This document shows, in pieces, positions 1 to 12,634 of a stretch of DNA of 60,000 nt. Position numbers and translations under genes: made by a program. How positions within the stretch are numbered: the stretch's first letter is position 1; each line of letters begins with the position of its first letter. Under the pieces are notes generated by a model. It saw nothing but the letters and a program-made list of their open reading frames with translations, searched no databases and had not been told where the DNA came from. Source of the DNA: Acanthaster planci. Lineage: Eukaryota > Echinodermata > Asteroidea > Valvatida > Acanthasteridae. Where the stretch lies: assembly GCF_001949145.1 (NCBI RefSeq), contig NW_019091455.1, positions 797,017 through 857,016 on the forward strand. Direction: 5' to 3'.

Positions 1-3000
1 TGTCAATTTTAAGCTACTTTATTGTTTCCAAACATACCCCATACTCAAGAAATCAGTACATGTACACGCGCAAAACTTGCCCGTGTCTTCATCACCGGAA
101 CTTGCCTTTTTGGAAAACGAAAAATCCAACTTACACTTTCGCAACCTTTGCTCACAGCAGGACATCAGAAGCTCGACTTCAGGGTCACAGACTTTATGCT
201 GTATATTGTAATGGGCAAAATTTGTGTTTGGATAACCAGAGAAACATGCATCTGTCATTATCATTACATTACAAAAATACGATACAGCAGAAAAAATAGC
301 ACTTTCTTCTAATTTGCAACCTCACTTTGCAGCAAAGACTGTTCAATCCATGATGGCCACCTTGACCACACGGCAAAAATACACAAAAGCAGCTTTAACT
401 TCAGATGGAAGATATTTGGTAAAAATTGCCCACTCATCTAATTTGAGATGAGACTGAATAACTATTAACTTCTTTCCACAGGTGTGCCGAGTTGTTTGAT
501 TTACCTACACAACGTTCCATCAATATCCGGCTCCGGTGATGTATAGTTCACCTCCTTCCCCTCTTGCGCACCTGGCAATCACAGCTTTTTGAAACGTCAA
601 AATATTTAGACACAATTACCGACCAAAAACCCGACCGACGTTCAGCTCGGGACACCCAAGAAACGCCCCCTAACTGGGCCTAGGGTTTGCTTTTCTGAAA
701 ATGTCAAAGCCATGCCAATTAAGTTGTATGTCCCCTGGATTAGGTACCATTCCACAATGTTATTGTTGACACAAAGAAACTTCATCCGTAACGGGGACAC
801 CAAAAAAAGAAAAAAAAAATTGGAACAGAGGAAGGATGAAATGTATATTAACAAAGAAAAAGTTTGTGTATTAATGACACTGATTGCCCTCCTAAGTGTG
901 GATGTTGACATAACAATCACAGGATCAGCAGTGGACCTGTTGTTCTTCTTCCCGGTAGCCACTTACGACCGTCTGGTTGCCAAACGTTAATCGCACTGTG
1001 ATTTGTTCAGGCGTTCAGGGGGGCCCACCGGTACGGTGACACAAAGCTGGTAACCCGTCTAAAATCAACATCGGCAACAGCGGGGGACTGATAGCTCTAT
1101 GTTGTGTGTAAAAACAAAAGCACACACCAAAATGGAAAAAAAAATTGTGACATCATTTGGGTGAAAGGACGGATCGGTCGGATGGTAAAGGTGCGTACCT
1201 CGTCAAGCAGACTTGTTGGTCCGGCCACTGGGTGGCACCAGACAAGTTCTGAATGGTTGCAATGGATTGTAAATGAGTTCCACTGCAAAGTGCCTTGCAC
1301 ATGTACAAGTAAGTACAGAAATGTGCTGACCCTAACTTGTAGGGACAACTTAATGACAGACCACTGGACACAAGGGCTGATACACAATCATCATGGAGAC
1401 AGTCACTGTGAAAGAAATCTACAAATCCAATGCCTTTATTTTCTTCTGTTAACTGCAACCTTCATCTTATTCAAACATCTCAAAAAAAAAAAAAATCTTA
1501 AAAAAACAACAACAACTGAAGGGCACTCAGGAAACTTGCGCTTTCCTCCAATACAAAGAGTTTAAAGAATGTCCCCCTTCAAGCCAGTCATAAGGACCTC
1601 TCCTGTGACAAATGTTCCACGCCACATACATCTACCATGTGCCAACGCACATACACATGTACCAGCACTCTTGGCGGTACAGATACAAAGTAGGCTTGCT
1701 GCAGACACGTCCAGATGCATCACAGCACCATTTGTGCATAATCAAGCATGCACAGGCAAACTTTTTTACCCACACTGTACATTACCAGTAGCTGCAGGTA
1801 CGTGAACACGGAGAATCCAAGAAGCTTTCTGCATGTGCAGTATGTATGCGGCAATACTGCATTATTCTCTCCGACAGACTGAATGCACTTTTTTGGGGGC
1901 TGAGCAACAAAAGCAACCCTATCAGAAAGAATGTTCTTCCTCAAGTAATTACCTACCCAGCAGAGTTTTCATCAAATTGGCAATCCTATAAATTCATTAT
2001 AAAAATTGCCATTTACAGACAGACAAAGAGGGGAAAGGGAACAAAATACATGACTGTAACCCTCTTGGGAAGCACATGGTTTTCCTGGAGGACTTGGACC
2101 CAGAAAAGAAAAAAATGGAAATTTCCTCTTCTTTGTTCTCTCTCGCTCTCAAAAATCCCCTAAAAATCCTTTGAATTAACCCACTTGTTAGTGTAAGGCT
2201 GCATTCACTTCATTGGAGGAGGGAAACGGCCAGACCAACTAAGGCATCCTGGACCACACTTTCACACTTGGGAAATGGGGCAATTCATTGTTCGTCCAAA
2301 CCATCCCTCCCTCGACCGATTCTCTTGCCTCGCGAGGAAAGTGTTGAATTAACTGAATTATGGCAATTCTTCTCCAACATTCAGTCCTTGCATCCTCCCT
2401 TTTATTGGGGAATGAAACCCCCACTTCAGGATCAATCTCTGCAATTCATTCAAGCCAAGAATGTGCAGAGAAACAGGGGAGCTAAAAGTGATAACCTCCC
2501 CATCGACACCAGGTCAGAAGAGCTATCGACCCTGAGCAAAACGAAGGAGAAAAAAGCTCTCAGTCAACAGCTGGAAATTTATGATTGTGACCCAGCACAT
2601 CAAAATCAGGAATAAGTCGCAAATTGACTTCTTGAGATATGTACGTGGTCATAAAGAGATTTGATTAAGCTTTCAAATGGTACACATTACAAGTTTGTTG
2701 ATGGTAACATTTCATACATACACTTCCAAAATATACAGAAACCGCTACATCAATTTTTCAACATTTTACCTACATCCCCACTTCACTCAGCCATTATGTA
2801 AAATGGCTTCAGTGACTTATTCCTGATTACGATGTACCGGGTCACATTTCAGAAACTTTGCTTCTCTTTTCCTCTTTTCAATGGACACACACACAAATCA
2901 GTCCCAAGGTTGACTTCACCAGGAAGACAAACCTCAGTCACAAGCAGGGAAGACATTTTTTTCCCCTTCAAAAGATGCCCAATGAGAGCATCCCAAATAT

Positions 3001-4184
3001 GATTCTGATGTGAGCTGCATCTATCCAGTACGCCAGATCAATCAATTATTGCCGGCCCAGGTCAGTGTTCCCTAAAGAGTTTGTATCTCTCCATTCTCCC
3101 GGCTCTGGAGAGCCTCCTTGGGCAAGGTAGATCCGCTAACAGGCCCCCAAGGCGGAAACAGAGTAAGACAAGACACTCTCTCCTGGAGAGCCAGCATTCC
3201 TTTCCCTACAACTCTCACTTAGTCCCTTTCCTTCTTTTTTTGTTTTCCTTTTTTTCCCCTCAAATTTTCTTGTGGAGGAGCAAGCTCTTCGTAACTATCA
3301 TGGCACAGTTTGAGGGCAAAATGCTATGGTTTGCATTTTCTGTTTTTTGAGGGGGGAGTAGAGGTGGCTCTGTAGAAGACTACAGGAAGTAGGGGATACA
3401 TTGATGAATTAATGATGCGATGATGGCAAAAAAGGCAAACTCCCGCAGACAGTTGGTGGGCCAATATAATTTCCGGCATTTTCATATTTTGTTTTACAGT
3501 AGAGGTGCTCACATTAACATTTGGGTGTGAATTGCCCGGTGGGCAGATGTGAATTAGGGAAAAATAAAAGGGGAGTAGTCAGTGTTTGCATACCAACTTC
3601 TACCTCTATTTAGCATGAAGCCGGGTACGGGCAAAGCAGCTTTCTGGTCAAAAATACGTACAGCTAGAAAGACACCTTACAGGTTGTCAACAGTTGGGAA
3701 ATAGACTAGCAAAGGCATTTTTTATCTGATAAAAGATCTCTACTGGTAACATGATTAGGACTTTAATTGTATCTGTATTGAAGGTAGCATTTTGCAGGTT
3801 TCCCTGGAGGAAGATGCAATATGACGTTAAATTTGCCTCTGAGTCATGAGAAGAACCTATTTGAGAGTTGCCAAGGTTTAAAAAAAACACACGAAAACTT
3901 AAGAGACAGTGATGAATTTATTTGCTAGGAATAAATACAAGAAATGTTAACCATACAAGACTGTTCAAAAAGAATTTATTAGCACTGGCAAAGGTAGAAC
4001 TCGTTACGATGGGTCATTTTTCTTTTTTTACTTCTTTTTGGTTTGTGTTTGTCATTCCTTATTACGCCCTTGACCTTTGACATTTTTGTACCTAGAGGTA
4101 TTCTCTCACTGAATCAACCTCACAACGGTTGCCTTGCTTGCCAAGACCAGCAATGTCATCGACGTCATTATAACCGGAACTAGC

Positions 4185-4233
4185 GGATTAACTGTCTAAT
4201 CTAATCGATACAATATTTGGCAGTTCCGGATTA
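4185..4233. promoter_or_regulatory. Cluster of K50-homeodomain-like (Otx/bicoid-type) words
   Basis: Four TAATCN-type words occur in 49 bp: GGATTA at 4185-4190, TAATCT at 4197-4202, TAATCG at 4202-4207 and GGATTA at 4228-4233. K50 homeodomain factors such as Otx, Pitx and Goosecoid prefer TAATCC. A CRE-like GACGTCA lies just left, near 4161. This is a candidate enhancer by motif density alone; binding is not shown. Confidence 0.35.
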
Positions 4234-6951
4234 TCACCAATTAGCCGAGAGCACAAAAAAGGGTCTCATTAATCAAATATTGGCTGGTTGCTCCCCTGCC
4301 CCTGTTTTGACCTCTGCCTCACATTCTGCCCGCAGGAAAATCCTTGAAGTTTCCTTAAAGTAGCCTCAGAAATGTCCAACTCCGGGGCAAATCCTAACCA
4401 TGGTGCTGTCTCCATCCCTATTTGTTTCCGACTTTCTGTCCGTTGCCGCCTAACCCACAGGGCAGTTTAAAAATCTTTTCTCTCTGTCACAAAACAGCCA
4501 AGGATAGGTAAACATCCCAACGATATTTCCTCAAACACCCCACTAATTAAAAAGAAGAGGAAACTTTGGGAAATCCATTCTTCGCATGCACATGTAACAG
4601 TCACGAAGTTGTTTATTTTGCAGTGTTAAGGTTGCTTGAAGGGGAAAAAATTCTGTGAGATCAACTGTGCCTCTACCTTCACAATGTCCCTTTTGGTTTT
4701 CTGTGTACATTGTTCACTTGTACTCAAGAATGCACATCACCGATTCGATCATTTCAAACAATGATCAAGAAAAAAAATGTAACACAGAGTACCACCCTTG
4801 TGCGTCAAGTTGGATTGAACATTCTAGCAATGTGCACAAGCAGTTCCAATAACCGAGAATCTACACAGCCCGAGTAGGACCAAGAAGACACACTGTCTAT
4901 CTCATATACTTCAATGGCCCAGGCTGGATCCAAATTGTTTCAGCTAGTGGCTTTTAATTGGTGGAGGCCAAAGGCTAATGGCGACATTCACTTCCCATGA
5001 CCACCAATTTATTATCGCCCTGATGCGCCAAGTGCCAATTTTGAGAGGCTGTGAGTTAAGAATAAAGACCAGATCAGAAAGAGGTCGTCCGAGGGTAACT
5101 GAAAACAGCTATGTAACCGTATTATTATTAACCCTGAAGGTTTAGTGTAAATCACACAGAATCTTGTCAGATTTTTCTCATGTTTAAGTTTATGTTTTTA
5201 TAGGTTAACTTGAGACTTGTATCTTTACAAGAAAAAAAGGAGCTTGTAAAGGCAGAGTAATGGAACTCCAGCAATGAGGAAAGTACAAAAAAACCTGTAC
5301 CGGTGTATGAAATATTTGTGTCAGACAATGTCTAGAAACACTTGAGACACTGAAGGCTTGGAAAAAATATTGTCAGCGTGCACTGTATATAACTCGTCTC
5401 CACTTTGGATATACCTTCAGAGCACACCCCCTTCCAAAAACTCTTTCAGTCTGTTTAATTGTGGATAACACGCAAACAACAGAAGAAAACAACAAACAAA
5501 CATGGCACCGACAATTCCCAGCGTGCGACAAAAAACAACTCTGCTGTACAGCTTCCTTTTGTGGCTCGAAATGGGGAGAAAAAAGACCTCTTTTCCGAGC
5601 CTGATCAGGGTGCAAGTGGCAAGCAAGCTGCACCCCACCGGCCAACCTCAGATAATCCCCACAAAAAGACGCCCCACTGCAAAGTGACATGGATAGGGTC
5701 ATTTGGGGCTTACTCGCTAAGCTCTGGCCCTTTGTCAGGCTACAATCAAAGGGCAATCAGGACAAAACTGTGAACAACAACAGATTAAGACAGACAATGG
5801 GAAATTGTCACCAGCTGGGCTTGTACATGTACAATAACATGTACATGCAAGGTGAGAGTGGCTTCTCCTCGCTAACCCAATCAACCTCCACAACTGCAGT
5901 TAAATCCCTCCAAGTCTTGTTTACAACTGCCCCCCCCTCAAAAGGACAGCAGACAAGAGGAGCTTGAATACTTGTCATCTTGTCACGAAGTTACCTTCTT
6001 CCTCTCTCCCTCTCAACATGGACCGCACAATGTGGCTGCCGTCTGAAGGACCTTTCATTGTGCGGCAGTATACCGCCGTGAGGCCCAACACCGTAGGAAC
6101 AAATCCCCCAAATCCCAGAAACAAAAAAGCAGCAACCAATTTGAGATTCTTGGGGATTGTGGGCCAGTGTAGTCTGTAATTGGCCTCTTTGTCCCCAGGC
6201 CAAAGCATGGCTGATAATTACCCCCCCGAGTCGCTGTCTCCCACTGACCAATTGGCTGTTGTACCCTGAGCCGCAAGGTTGTCTGATTCTTTTTATTCCC
6301 CGACCCCTCCTTTTTTTTTGAAATAAAGATTTTTTTCACTTGTTGTATGGGTACCTCTTTCTTTTTCCCTTTTCCATCCACTCAGTCAGAATTAAGAGTA
6401 TTTGAACAAGGTGGGTGGTGGGGGGCGTGACTAGAATCCCAAGTAGGAGATAAGCAACTTTGTAACAGCTAGAGGTCATGAAGCCAAACGAAGCCAAGCC
6501 CGCACACTCTGACCCTGAATGGGGTCACAACCTCTTTGCTGTACCCTGAAAAACATCCCCTCCTGAATTTTCAAAAACATTTCAATGATTAAATAACTAA
6601 AAATTTCCAGACAATACTGTTAAAAGATCGCATAAAAGTTGTGCAAAATACATGAATGACTTCTTAAAACTTAAAATAACTGATCTTCAAGTTTTTTGAT
6701 GGCTTCAAACAAAGTAAAACAAAATTTTGAAAACCAAGTCTTCATTGATGTTCACTTCTTACATATACGACTAAAAGAGAGAAAGTTAAACTAGCACATC
6801 CCCATCTACTGAACAAGGGTGGGCATAAAGCAGAGAGACAAACATATATTACACTCCACGCATATCAAGATGAAGAGAAAAGACATCAATATTATGTCAT
6901 TATGTAAATGGCAACACAGCATATGTGCACGCCACTCTCCAAACTTCCCAC

Positions 6952-6992
6952 TACATGTACATACATGTACATGTACATACATGTACATGTAC
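6952..6992. repeat. TACATGTA palindrome tract
   Basis: Forty-one bases of overlapping TACATGTA palindromes and TACA spacers, a dense local example of the word found throughout the window. Each unit is its own reverse complement, so the tract could fold back on either strand. Confidence 0.9.
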
Positions 6993-7053
6993 TGGTTTCG
7001 AGTACATGTGCATGTTGCATGGACAGCTTTGGACAGAGTCTGACTTTCAGTGA

Positions 7054-7068
7054 CCAGTAGAGGGCGCC
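7054..7068 (+). promoter_or_regulatory. CTCF-like motif
   Basis: CCAGTAGAGGGCGCC matches the CTCF core consensus CCASYAGRKGGCRSY at all 15 positions. CTCF is present in most bilaterians. The site lies in the noncoding block left of exon 9, about 380 bp from a CpG-rich patch. Similar AGTAGAGGGCGC words can also ride on repeats, so occupancy is uncertain. Confidence 0.45.
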
Positions 7069-7435
7069 AGCATGATTCAATGGACAACACTTCTGTTTTG
7101 ATTCAGAGTTTTTCCAACGCATCAGTAGCAAACCTGAACTCAGAGAGGAGACAAGATTGAGCCTTCGCATCAGAACCATTTCCAACAGTATCAGGCCGAC
7201 CGGGGTGGTGACGTTGCCGAGGACAACACCAGTAGCGGTGGCAATAAGAGGGAGAGAGACCAAGTGGGAGAGCAAGAAAAAAACCCCAGCCAATTGAAAA
7301 TGAATCACAACACAGTGGTGGCTCCGTCCTGTGTTATTATCCCACCGAGTTGACCTCCTGTGGGACTGTGATTGACAGTGCTAATTTTCCACCCAGCTTT
7401 CTCCTTTGTGCTTTTCTTCCTCTCTCTCTCTCTGC

Positions 7436-7590
7436 ACGCGAGAGAAGCCTCCGAGAGGTCTGCACTATATCAGGGGTGCATAACCGCTCTGCGGCCGCCC
7501 CGCCCGCGCCTCTACAGGCTCAGTACAATGCCACAGACACCTGGCCGTAACAGGCTCCAGCACAACCCTGGCTTACGCGCGCAGATACAT
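7436..7590. other. CpG-rich patch
   Basis: This is a local cluster of CG dinucleotides, including GCGGCCGC and CCGCCCGCGCC near 7491-7510 and CGCGCG near 7577, in otherwise CpG-poor sequence. It could be an unmethylated regulatory element or a cryptic promoter. No coding exon is recognisable beside it. Confidence 0.4.
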
Positions 7591-7621
7591 CAAAACACAT
7601 CACAGCAATTTTGCCTCCCTC

Positions 7622-7647
7622 GTGTGTGTGTGTGTGTGTGGGGGGGG
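7622..7647. repeat. (GT)n plus G run
   Basis: A GT dinucleotide run of about nine units leads directly into eight G residues. It is a simple repeat. Confidence 0.95.
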
Positions 7648-10090
7648 TTGAGTGTGCCTGCGTGTGTTGTGATAGACAGCCCTTTTCTGTCCAGCATGCT
7701 ATAACCGGCGGGCGAAAGCCGACTTTGGTATGATTAAGCCAAGGTTCAGTCTCTGTCCCCGCTCTTTCCGTTCCTGACGTCAATGTCATGACTTTTTTCT
7801 CCTCTCTTTCACAATTACTTTCCTATTGTGAAGCTTGTCAAGTACCCCCCCTTGCAGGATAAGGATATCTGAACCAAACCACCCAAGGTCACAGGGGAGA
7901 CAGGAATCTGAGATTTTCTTTTCTCTCTTTTCCTTTTTCCCCACACAACGCAGCAAGTAAATGACACGGTGCAAGCCACGCTGTGCCAGCCAAAAGCTGA
8001 CCACTGAAAATAGGCAGTGCCAAAACGTTAGACTCTTTTGTACACGGCAATAATGGGGTGACTTCCAAATGTCATGACTGCCTATCTGACTGATGTACAA
8101 ATTAAGCATCAACGACAGATTTCAATAATGATTTTTTTTTAAATTGAAAATTGCTGTCATAGACAACTGATGACAGCTGAACAACAAACTACCATGTCTC
8201 ATTTTACTTATGCATCAAAACCCAAATCTGTCTGTGATTACAGTTGATTCTACCCATTTCACACGTTACTCAAGAAAAGACAAAATGTGCTTATACTGCA
8301 CAAAACAAGACATAACCATTTATACAAAATAGAGCTATTAAAGTAAGTCTCTCCACTTGTAACTGACAACAGGAGAGCAATAGATGTGGGATAAATATGA
8401 TCAAAACTATTGCTGAAAATAAGCTGTGTTGCCACCCTTGGCGATCCCTCTTCAAAAAAACACAAAAAAAGAGAGTAAATTTCACCGATGTACAAAAAGT
8501 GACGGCAGCTGATTCTCCCAAACACACCTGCTGGCCTACAAATGAAGACGCCGCAATGCACAATGAACAGGAAAAAAGTACAATGCACGGTTTACAAAGG
8601 CATAAAATGCCCCCAATCAAAACACTCCACTATTTCAGGCACAGCAGAGCAAGTGTACTTAACCAGCTACAGCGAGACAGGATACCAGGCAAAAGAGAGA
8701 GAGAACGAGTGAGAAAAAAAATAAGGGCAACGGCCTAAAGCGGGAGCCCGACAGAAAAGTGATACTGAGCAAATACGTGTACCGTGGGCTTTGCGTAGAC
8801 CCCATTAGTTAAACCTGGCAGGAGATTGCGCCAGCTAATCAGCCTTTCTTGTTAGAGAAAAAAATTCTGGACGATACTCAATCTTAATTCTTTAGGAGTC
8901 ACAGGTGCAAACTTTATACACATATGTATGGTAACTCTGCACTGCCATACTTATGCAAGGGGGGACGGCCATATGTTGCCCAGAATGGTTAAGACGCAGA
9001 TCAAAATGCCTATTAGATCATAGAGTCTACATGCAAGTACGTGTTCTGGGCTCAGAAAATTTAGTTTAGCAGTATAGTGGCCAAGGGAGACCAGGCCTGA
9101 AAACCAACATGAACCTCTCTGGTCCCCTGAAAACAAGTGACCAACTTTGTCATTCTTGCATTCAGAAAAACCGTTCCTGAACCAACATTTCAAGTTTTCT
9201 GTGGGCTTCTGAGAGGATAAAACAATGGCAGTAGATTCAGTGGCAGTCAATTGCTTGGATTTATTAATTTTAAAGGTTAATATGGTCATGCGGATAACTT
9301 GCCTCCCGAATGAGGTCACTACACCTGAAAACTGTCAAGCCTTCAAACAAACCAAACCTCATGAACATCTTAAAACGTGTATGTTTACTTTCACACAAGC
9401 CAATTGAAACCTCATTTCATTATGCGCTGCAAAGAAATCGTTTACCATCATGACTGTGTCTAATGTGAACTCAAATGACAAAGGATATCCACATGCATAA
9501 TGGACAGTATGACAGACTAGTAAAACTCGATTAGCAAGCCTGTGGAAGAGAAAGACAGGTCATTAAAACTCTTTGGCCTCTGGGTACAGCGATTGAGTGG
9601 GATACCTCACTGAATGACTCTTCCAATTAAGACAAATCCAAGACAATCCTTAGCCTGAAACCATTCTGCAACCACGACCCCTGAACACCTCACTGAACCA
9701 TCGTTCCCTTCTCTTTCTCTTTCAACTGGAGCCAATTTTTCTTCCTTTTCTTATCTTTCTGAGGCCAAAGACCTCACCTAGGGTCAGTTGCACTGTGCAG
9801 CCAGCCAGACAAACTGGGTCATGTGACCTCCCTGTTCTCCCCCCCACCCATATCATTCCTGTCCCCTTCTCCTGCGTATCATCTCCATCTTTAACCTACC
9901 TCTAAACTCTTCATCTTCACTCCTCTCTCCCCCCCCCTCGAAAAAACTCTATCGACGAGTACTGGCGATTGGGTACCCAAGGGCCAACAGATGTTGACAG
10001 TCAAAATAGAAAGCGCTTTACTCCTGCCTGCGACACTACTTGGGAGGCGGCGGGCACCTGACATGTGTTGAGCTGGGAAAAGGCACCGGT

Positions 10091-10212
10091 GGAAGATGAC
10101 AAGGACTGGGGGAAAAAATATGGATGGAAAGAAATGACAGGCCGAACAGGAAAAAGAACGAAAGGAGGGAGGGAAAAAAAGAACAAGGGGGATAGAGAAA
10201 CGGGGAAAAGAT
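10091..10212. repeat. Purine-rich tract
   Basis: About 120 bases of the plus strand are strongly biased to A and G (GAAAGAA, GGAGGGAGGG, GGGGAAAAG), with few pyrimidines. It is low-complexity sequence without a fixed period. Confidence 0.75.
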
Positions 10213-12460
10213 GGACAACAAATACAGCCCGAAATGGGTCTTGGATTGAGATGGTGGAAAAATATTTGAGGAGCGTGGTGTAAACAGAGACGTGGATTGC
10301 TGTCAGGCAAGTGGAGGGGACAGATTGAGCGATCAGGGAGTGAGGTGAAGGGGAAAGTAAAGAAGCTGGCATCGTGCTTTGTGACCAGGTAGAAATGATC
10401 ACCCGAAGAGTTCGAAATTCTGTCCGATCACAAAGCAAATGCTAAACAGATGAACTTTGCCCTCTCCATCAAGTCCACACAACTTGCATTTATTTCAGGC
10501 AACGGAGACAACAATTGGCTCATTGCGGAAATCTCTTGCAGAATGGCGGTGGCGGTAAGAGGTCTGAAATTCTCTGAGCTGCAGTTTTGGCCGCAACAAG
10601 GAAGCACAAGTTTCACAAAACCCACAACATGTAGAGCAAATTTGGAGAATGCAATTTCCACCGTTTAAGAGAAGCATGAAATAACGGTACAGAAGAGCCT
10701 TGAAAAATGAACCACAAGTCCTTCAAGCTTGTCACAAAAAGTCAAAAACTTTGTATTGCGAAGTGATTTTACATGCATTATATTTGGAGAGGTACACTGG
10801 TTTCTATAAACCCCATTTCTTAGCAGTGACACAGTACTGAGAGTTTACAATTTCAACTTTGAGGGGAAATGAAAAAAACTGTCTGTGATTGTACCCTGTA
10901 TCATTTACGTGTAGAATTCCACTGGTCATTGGAAAATGATACATTTACATCAAAATATGTGCACGGAAGCTCCAAGGTCTAATCTAGTTTCAAACAAGTG
11001 CAAAACAATTTCAAAATTTAAAAAAAAAAAAATTTAAAATAAGATTTTTGATGACCGGCTGAAGCCTATTTAAGTTACACGTACACGTACATGTAGATCT
11101 CTACTTAAACTCTGAAAAAAAAAAACACCCCACAGCGATCACACCATTTATGAAGTGTATGGTGGTTTATCGGTTCAAAATCTTGTTGGATCATTTCCTT
11201 TCAGAAATAGTTTCTCTAATGTCTGATGCTTATTTTCAAAAATTCCCGACGACTCTGCGCATTGGGCTATTAGGGGATTGTTTGGGTAAAAGAGCTCCGA
11301 GAATACAAAGACGAATGGAGCCAAAATTCCTGAGATGGTTTCCCCTTTCATCCCAAATTCGTATTTGTCACACAGAGTGGTTCCTAAAGTGCACCTACAT
11401 GTACATAATATTTGTGTATTTTATACACACCTCGAATACAAATCCAGTACGGTTCATGGAGGCACAAATTGAGCTGCGTGATTTGTTAACACTTGGCTGC
11501 TCCTCCAAATTAATCAAACTTGACAAATTCCCTCGTTTTGCTGTGAAGCACCTCCCAGGCCCACGCAGGGTCAGGGACGAGACCCCTACATCACCTTTTT
11601 GTGATGTGTCAGTCGTAGGAAGCCGCGCAGAGTGCGGGAAGAAAAAAAAAAACAATTTAAAAATAAAACTCGGGGTTACTTCTGTGCCACCTCCTTGATA
11701 CAAAGGATTCAGTCAGCCGGCTAACAAGGCTGAATTTAGCTGGCCATTGTGCGACACCATTGGCCGTGCCAATTTATGGAACCAAGTTGTCGCCTGGAGT
11801 CCAATTCATGCAGAAGGTTTTGTATTGTTGGCCGTGAGTTGGCATGATGCAGTGCTGACACCCACACTGCACTTTTTGAGAGCACCAATCGCCAGAAGTT
11901 ACTGAAATAAAAAGTCTAAAATAAACAATAAATAAAATACACAATAAACTGTTTGCACTGGAAAAATGTGGAGTCCATCTGCGTATACATGCCTCGTTAT
12001 TTGAAGAAAAAAAAAGCGGTGTGCCAAATTCTTGATCAAAAGTATTACATGTACATGTGGCTACACACACCATGCTCCAAAATTCGCTGGAAGAATCACA
12101 TCATTAAAATGACAGACGGTAAAGTTTTGTCAAAACCGTTCATTTAGGTTACTCCCAATACTGAAAACATTCAACCTCAGACGGCAAACGTCAAAAATAC
12201 AACTAAAACACCAAAGGAAATACAGGAAATATTCTATTTTTTCTGCCGGTTTCAAGTTCAAAATTTCAAATGAATTCCTTGGACAAAAATGCATTGTACA
12301 AAAAACAACCAAAAAAAAAGCACCAACATGTGTATCATTTCTATGAATACACTGTTTTTCTTGCAACACAGGCCATTAATTAAAAAAACCCAGAGTTTTA
12401 CAACCTAGATCACTGATATTGTCAAAACCATTTTTTAATGTGATCTTGTCACAAACAATA

Positions 12461-12574
12461 GTTCAATACTGTCAACAATATTTCAGTATTGTCATCAATA
12501 TTTCAATATTGTCATAGATATTTCAATATTGTCATAGATATTTCAATATTGTTATAGATATTTCAATATTGTCC
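12461..12574. repeat. 20-bp tandem repeat array, about 6 copies
   Basis: The unit tttcaatattgtcatagata repeats with an exact 20-bp period starting at 12461, 12481, 12501, 12521, 12541 and 12561. The two central copies are identical and the outer ones diverge. A degenerate seventh copy may precede at 12441. Each unit carries the Sox-type core ATTGT and a near-palindromic AATATT. Confidence 0.95.
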
Positions 12575-12617
12575 ATGAAAGAAACACCTAATAGATCCAA
12601 TGTACCAGACCCCTCTG

Positions 12618-12634
12618 CAGTCAGTCAGTCAGTC
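12618..12634. repeat. (CAGT)4 microsatellite
   Basis: Four CAGT units in tandem with one base of a fifth, about 45 bp right of the 20-bp array. Confidence 0.95.

Noticed and set aside
19-264. Cys-rich minus-strand frame at the left edge
   Set aside because: Cys spacing fits no family I know and part is encoded by an acatgtaca repeat.
3687-3890. Minus-strand frame containing FLQGN, like the start of the missing GMDS exon 10
   Set aside because: Only five residues agree. The conserved Lys-Ala and Trp-Lys-Pro parts that should follow are absent and no clean acceptor precedes it.
11150-11698. 182-codon plus-strand open frame
   Set aside because: No domain, low-complexity lysine-rich end, and a length expected by chance in 60 kb.
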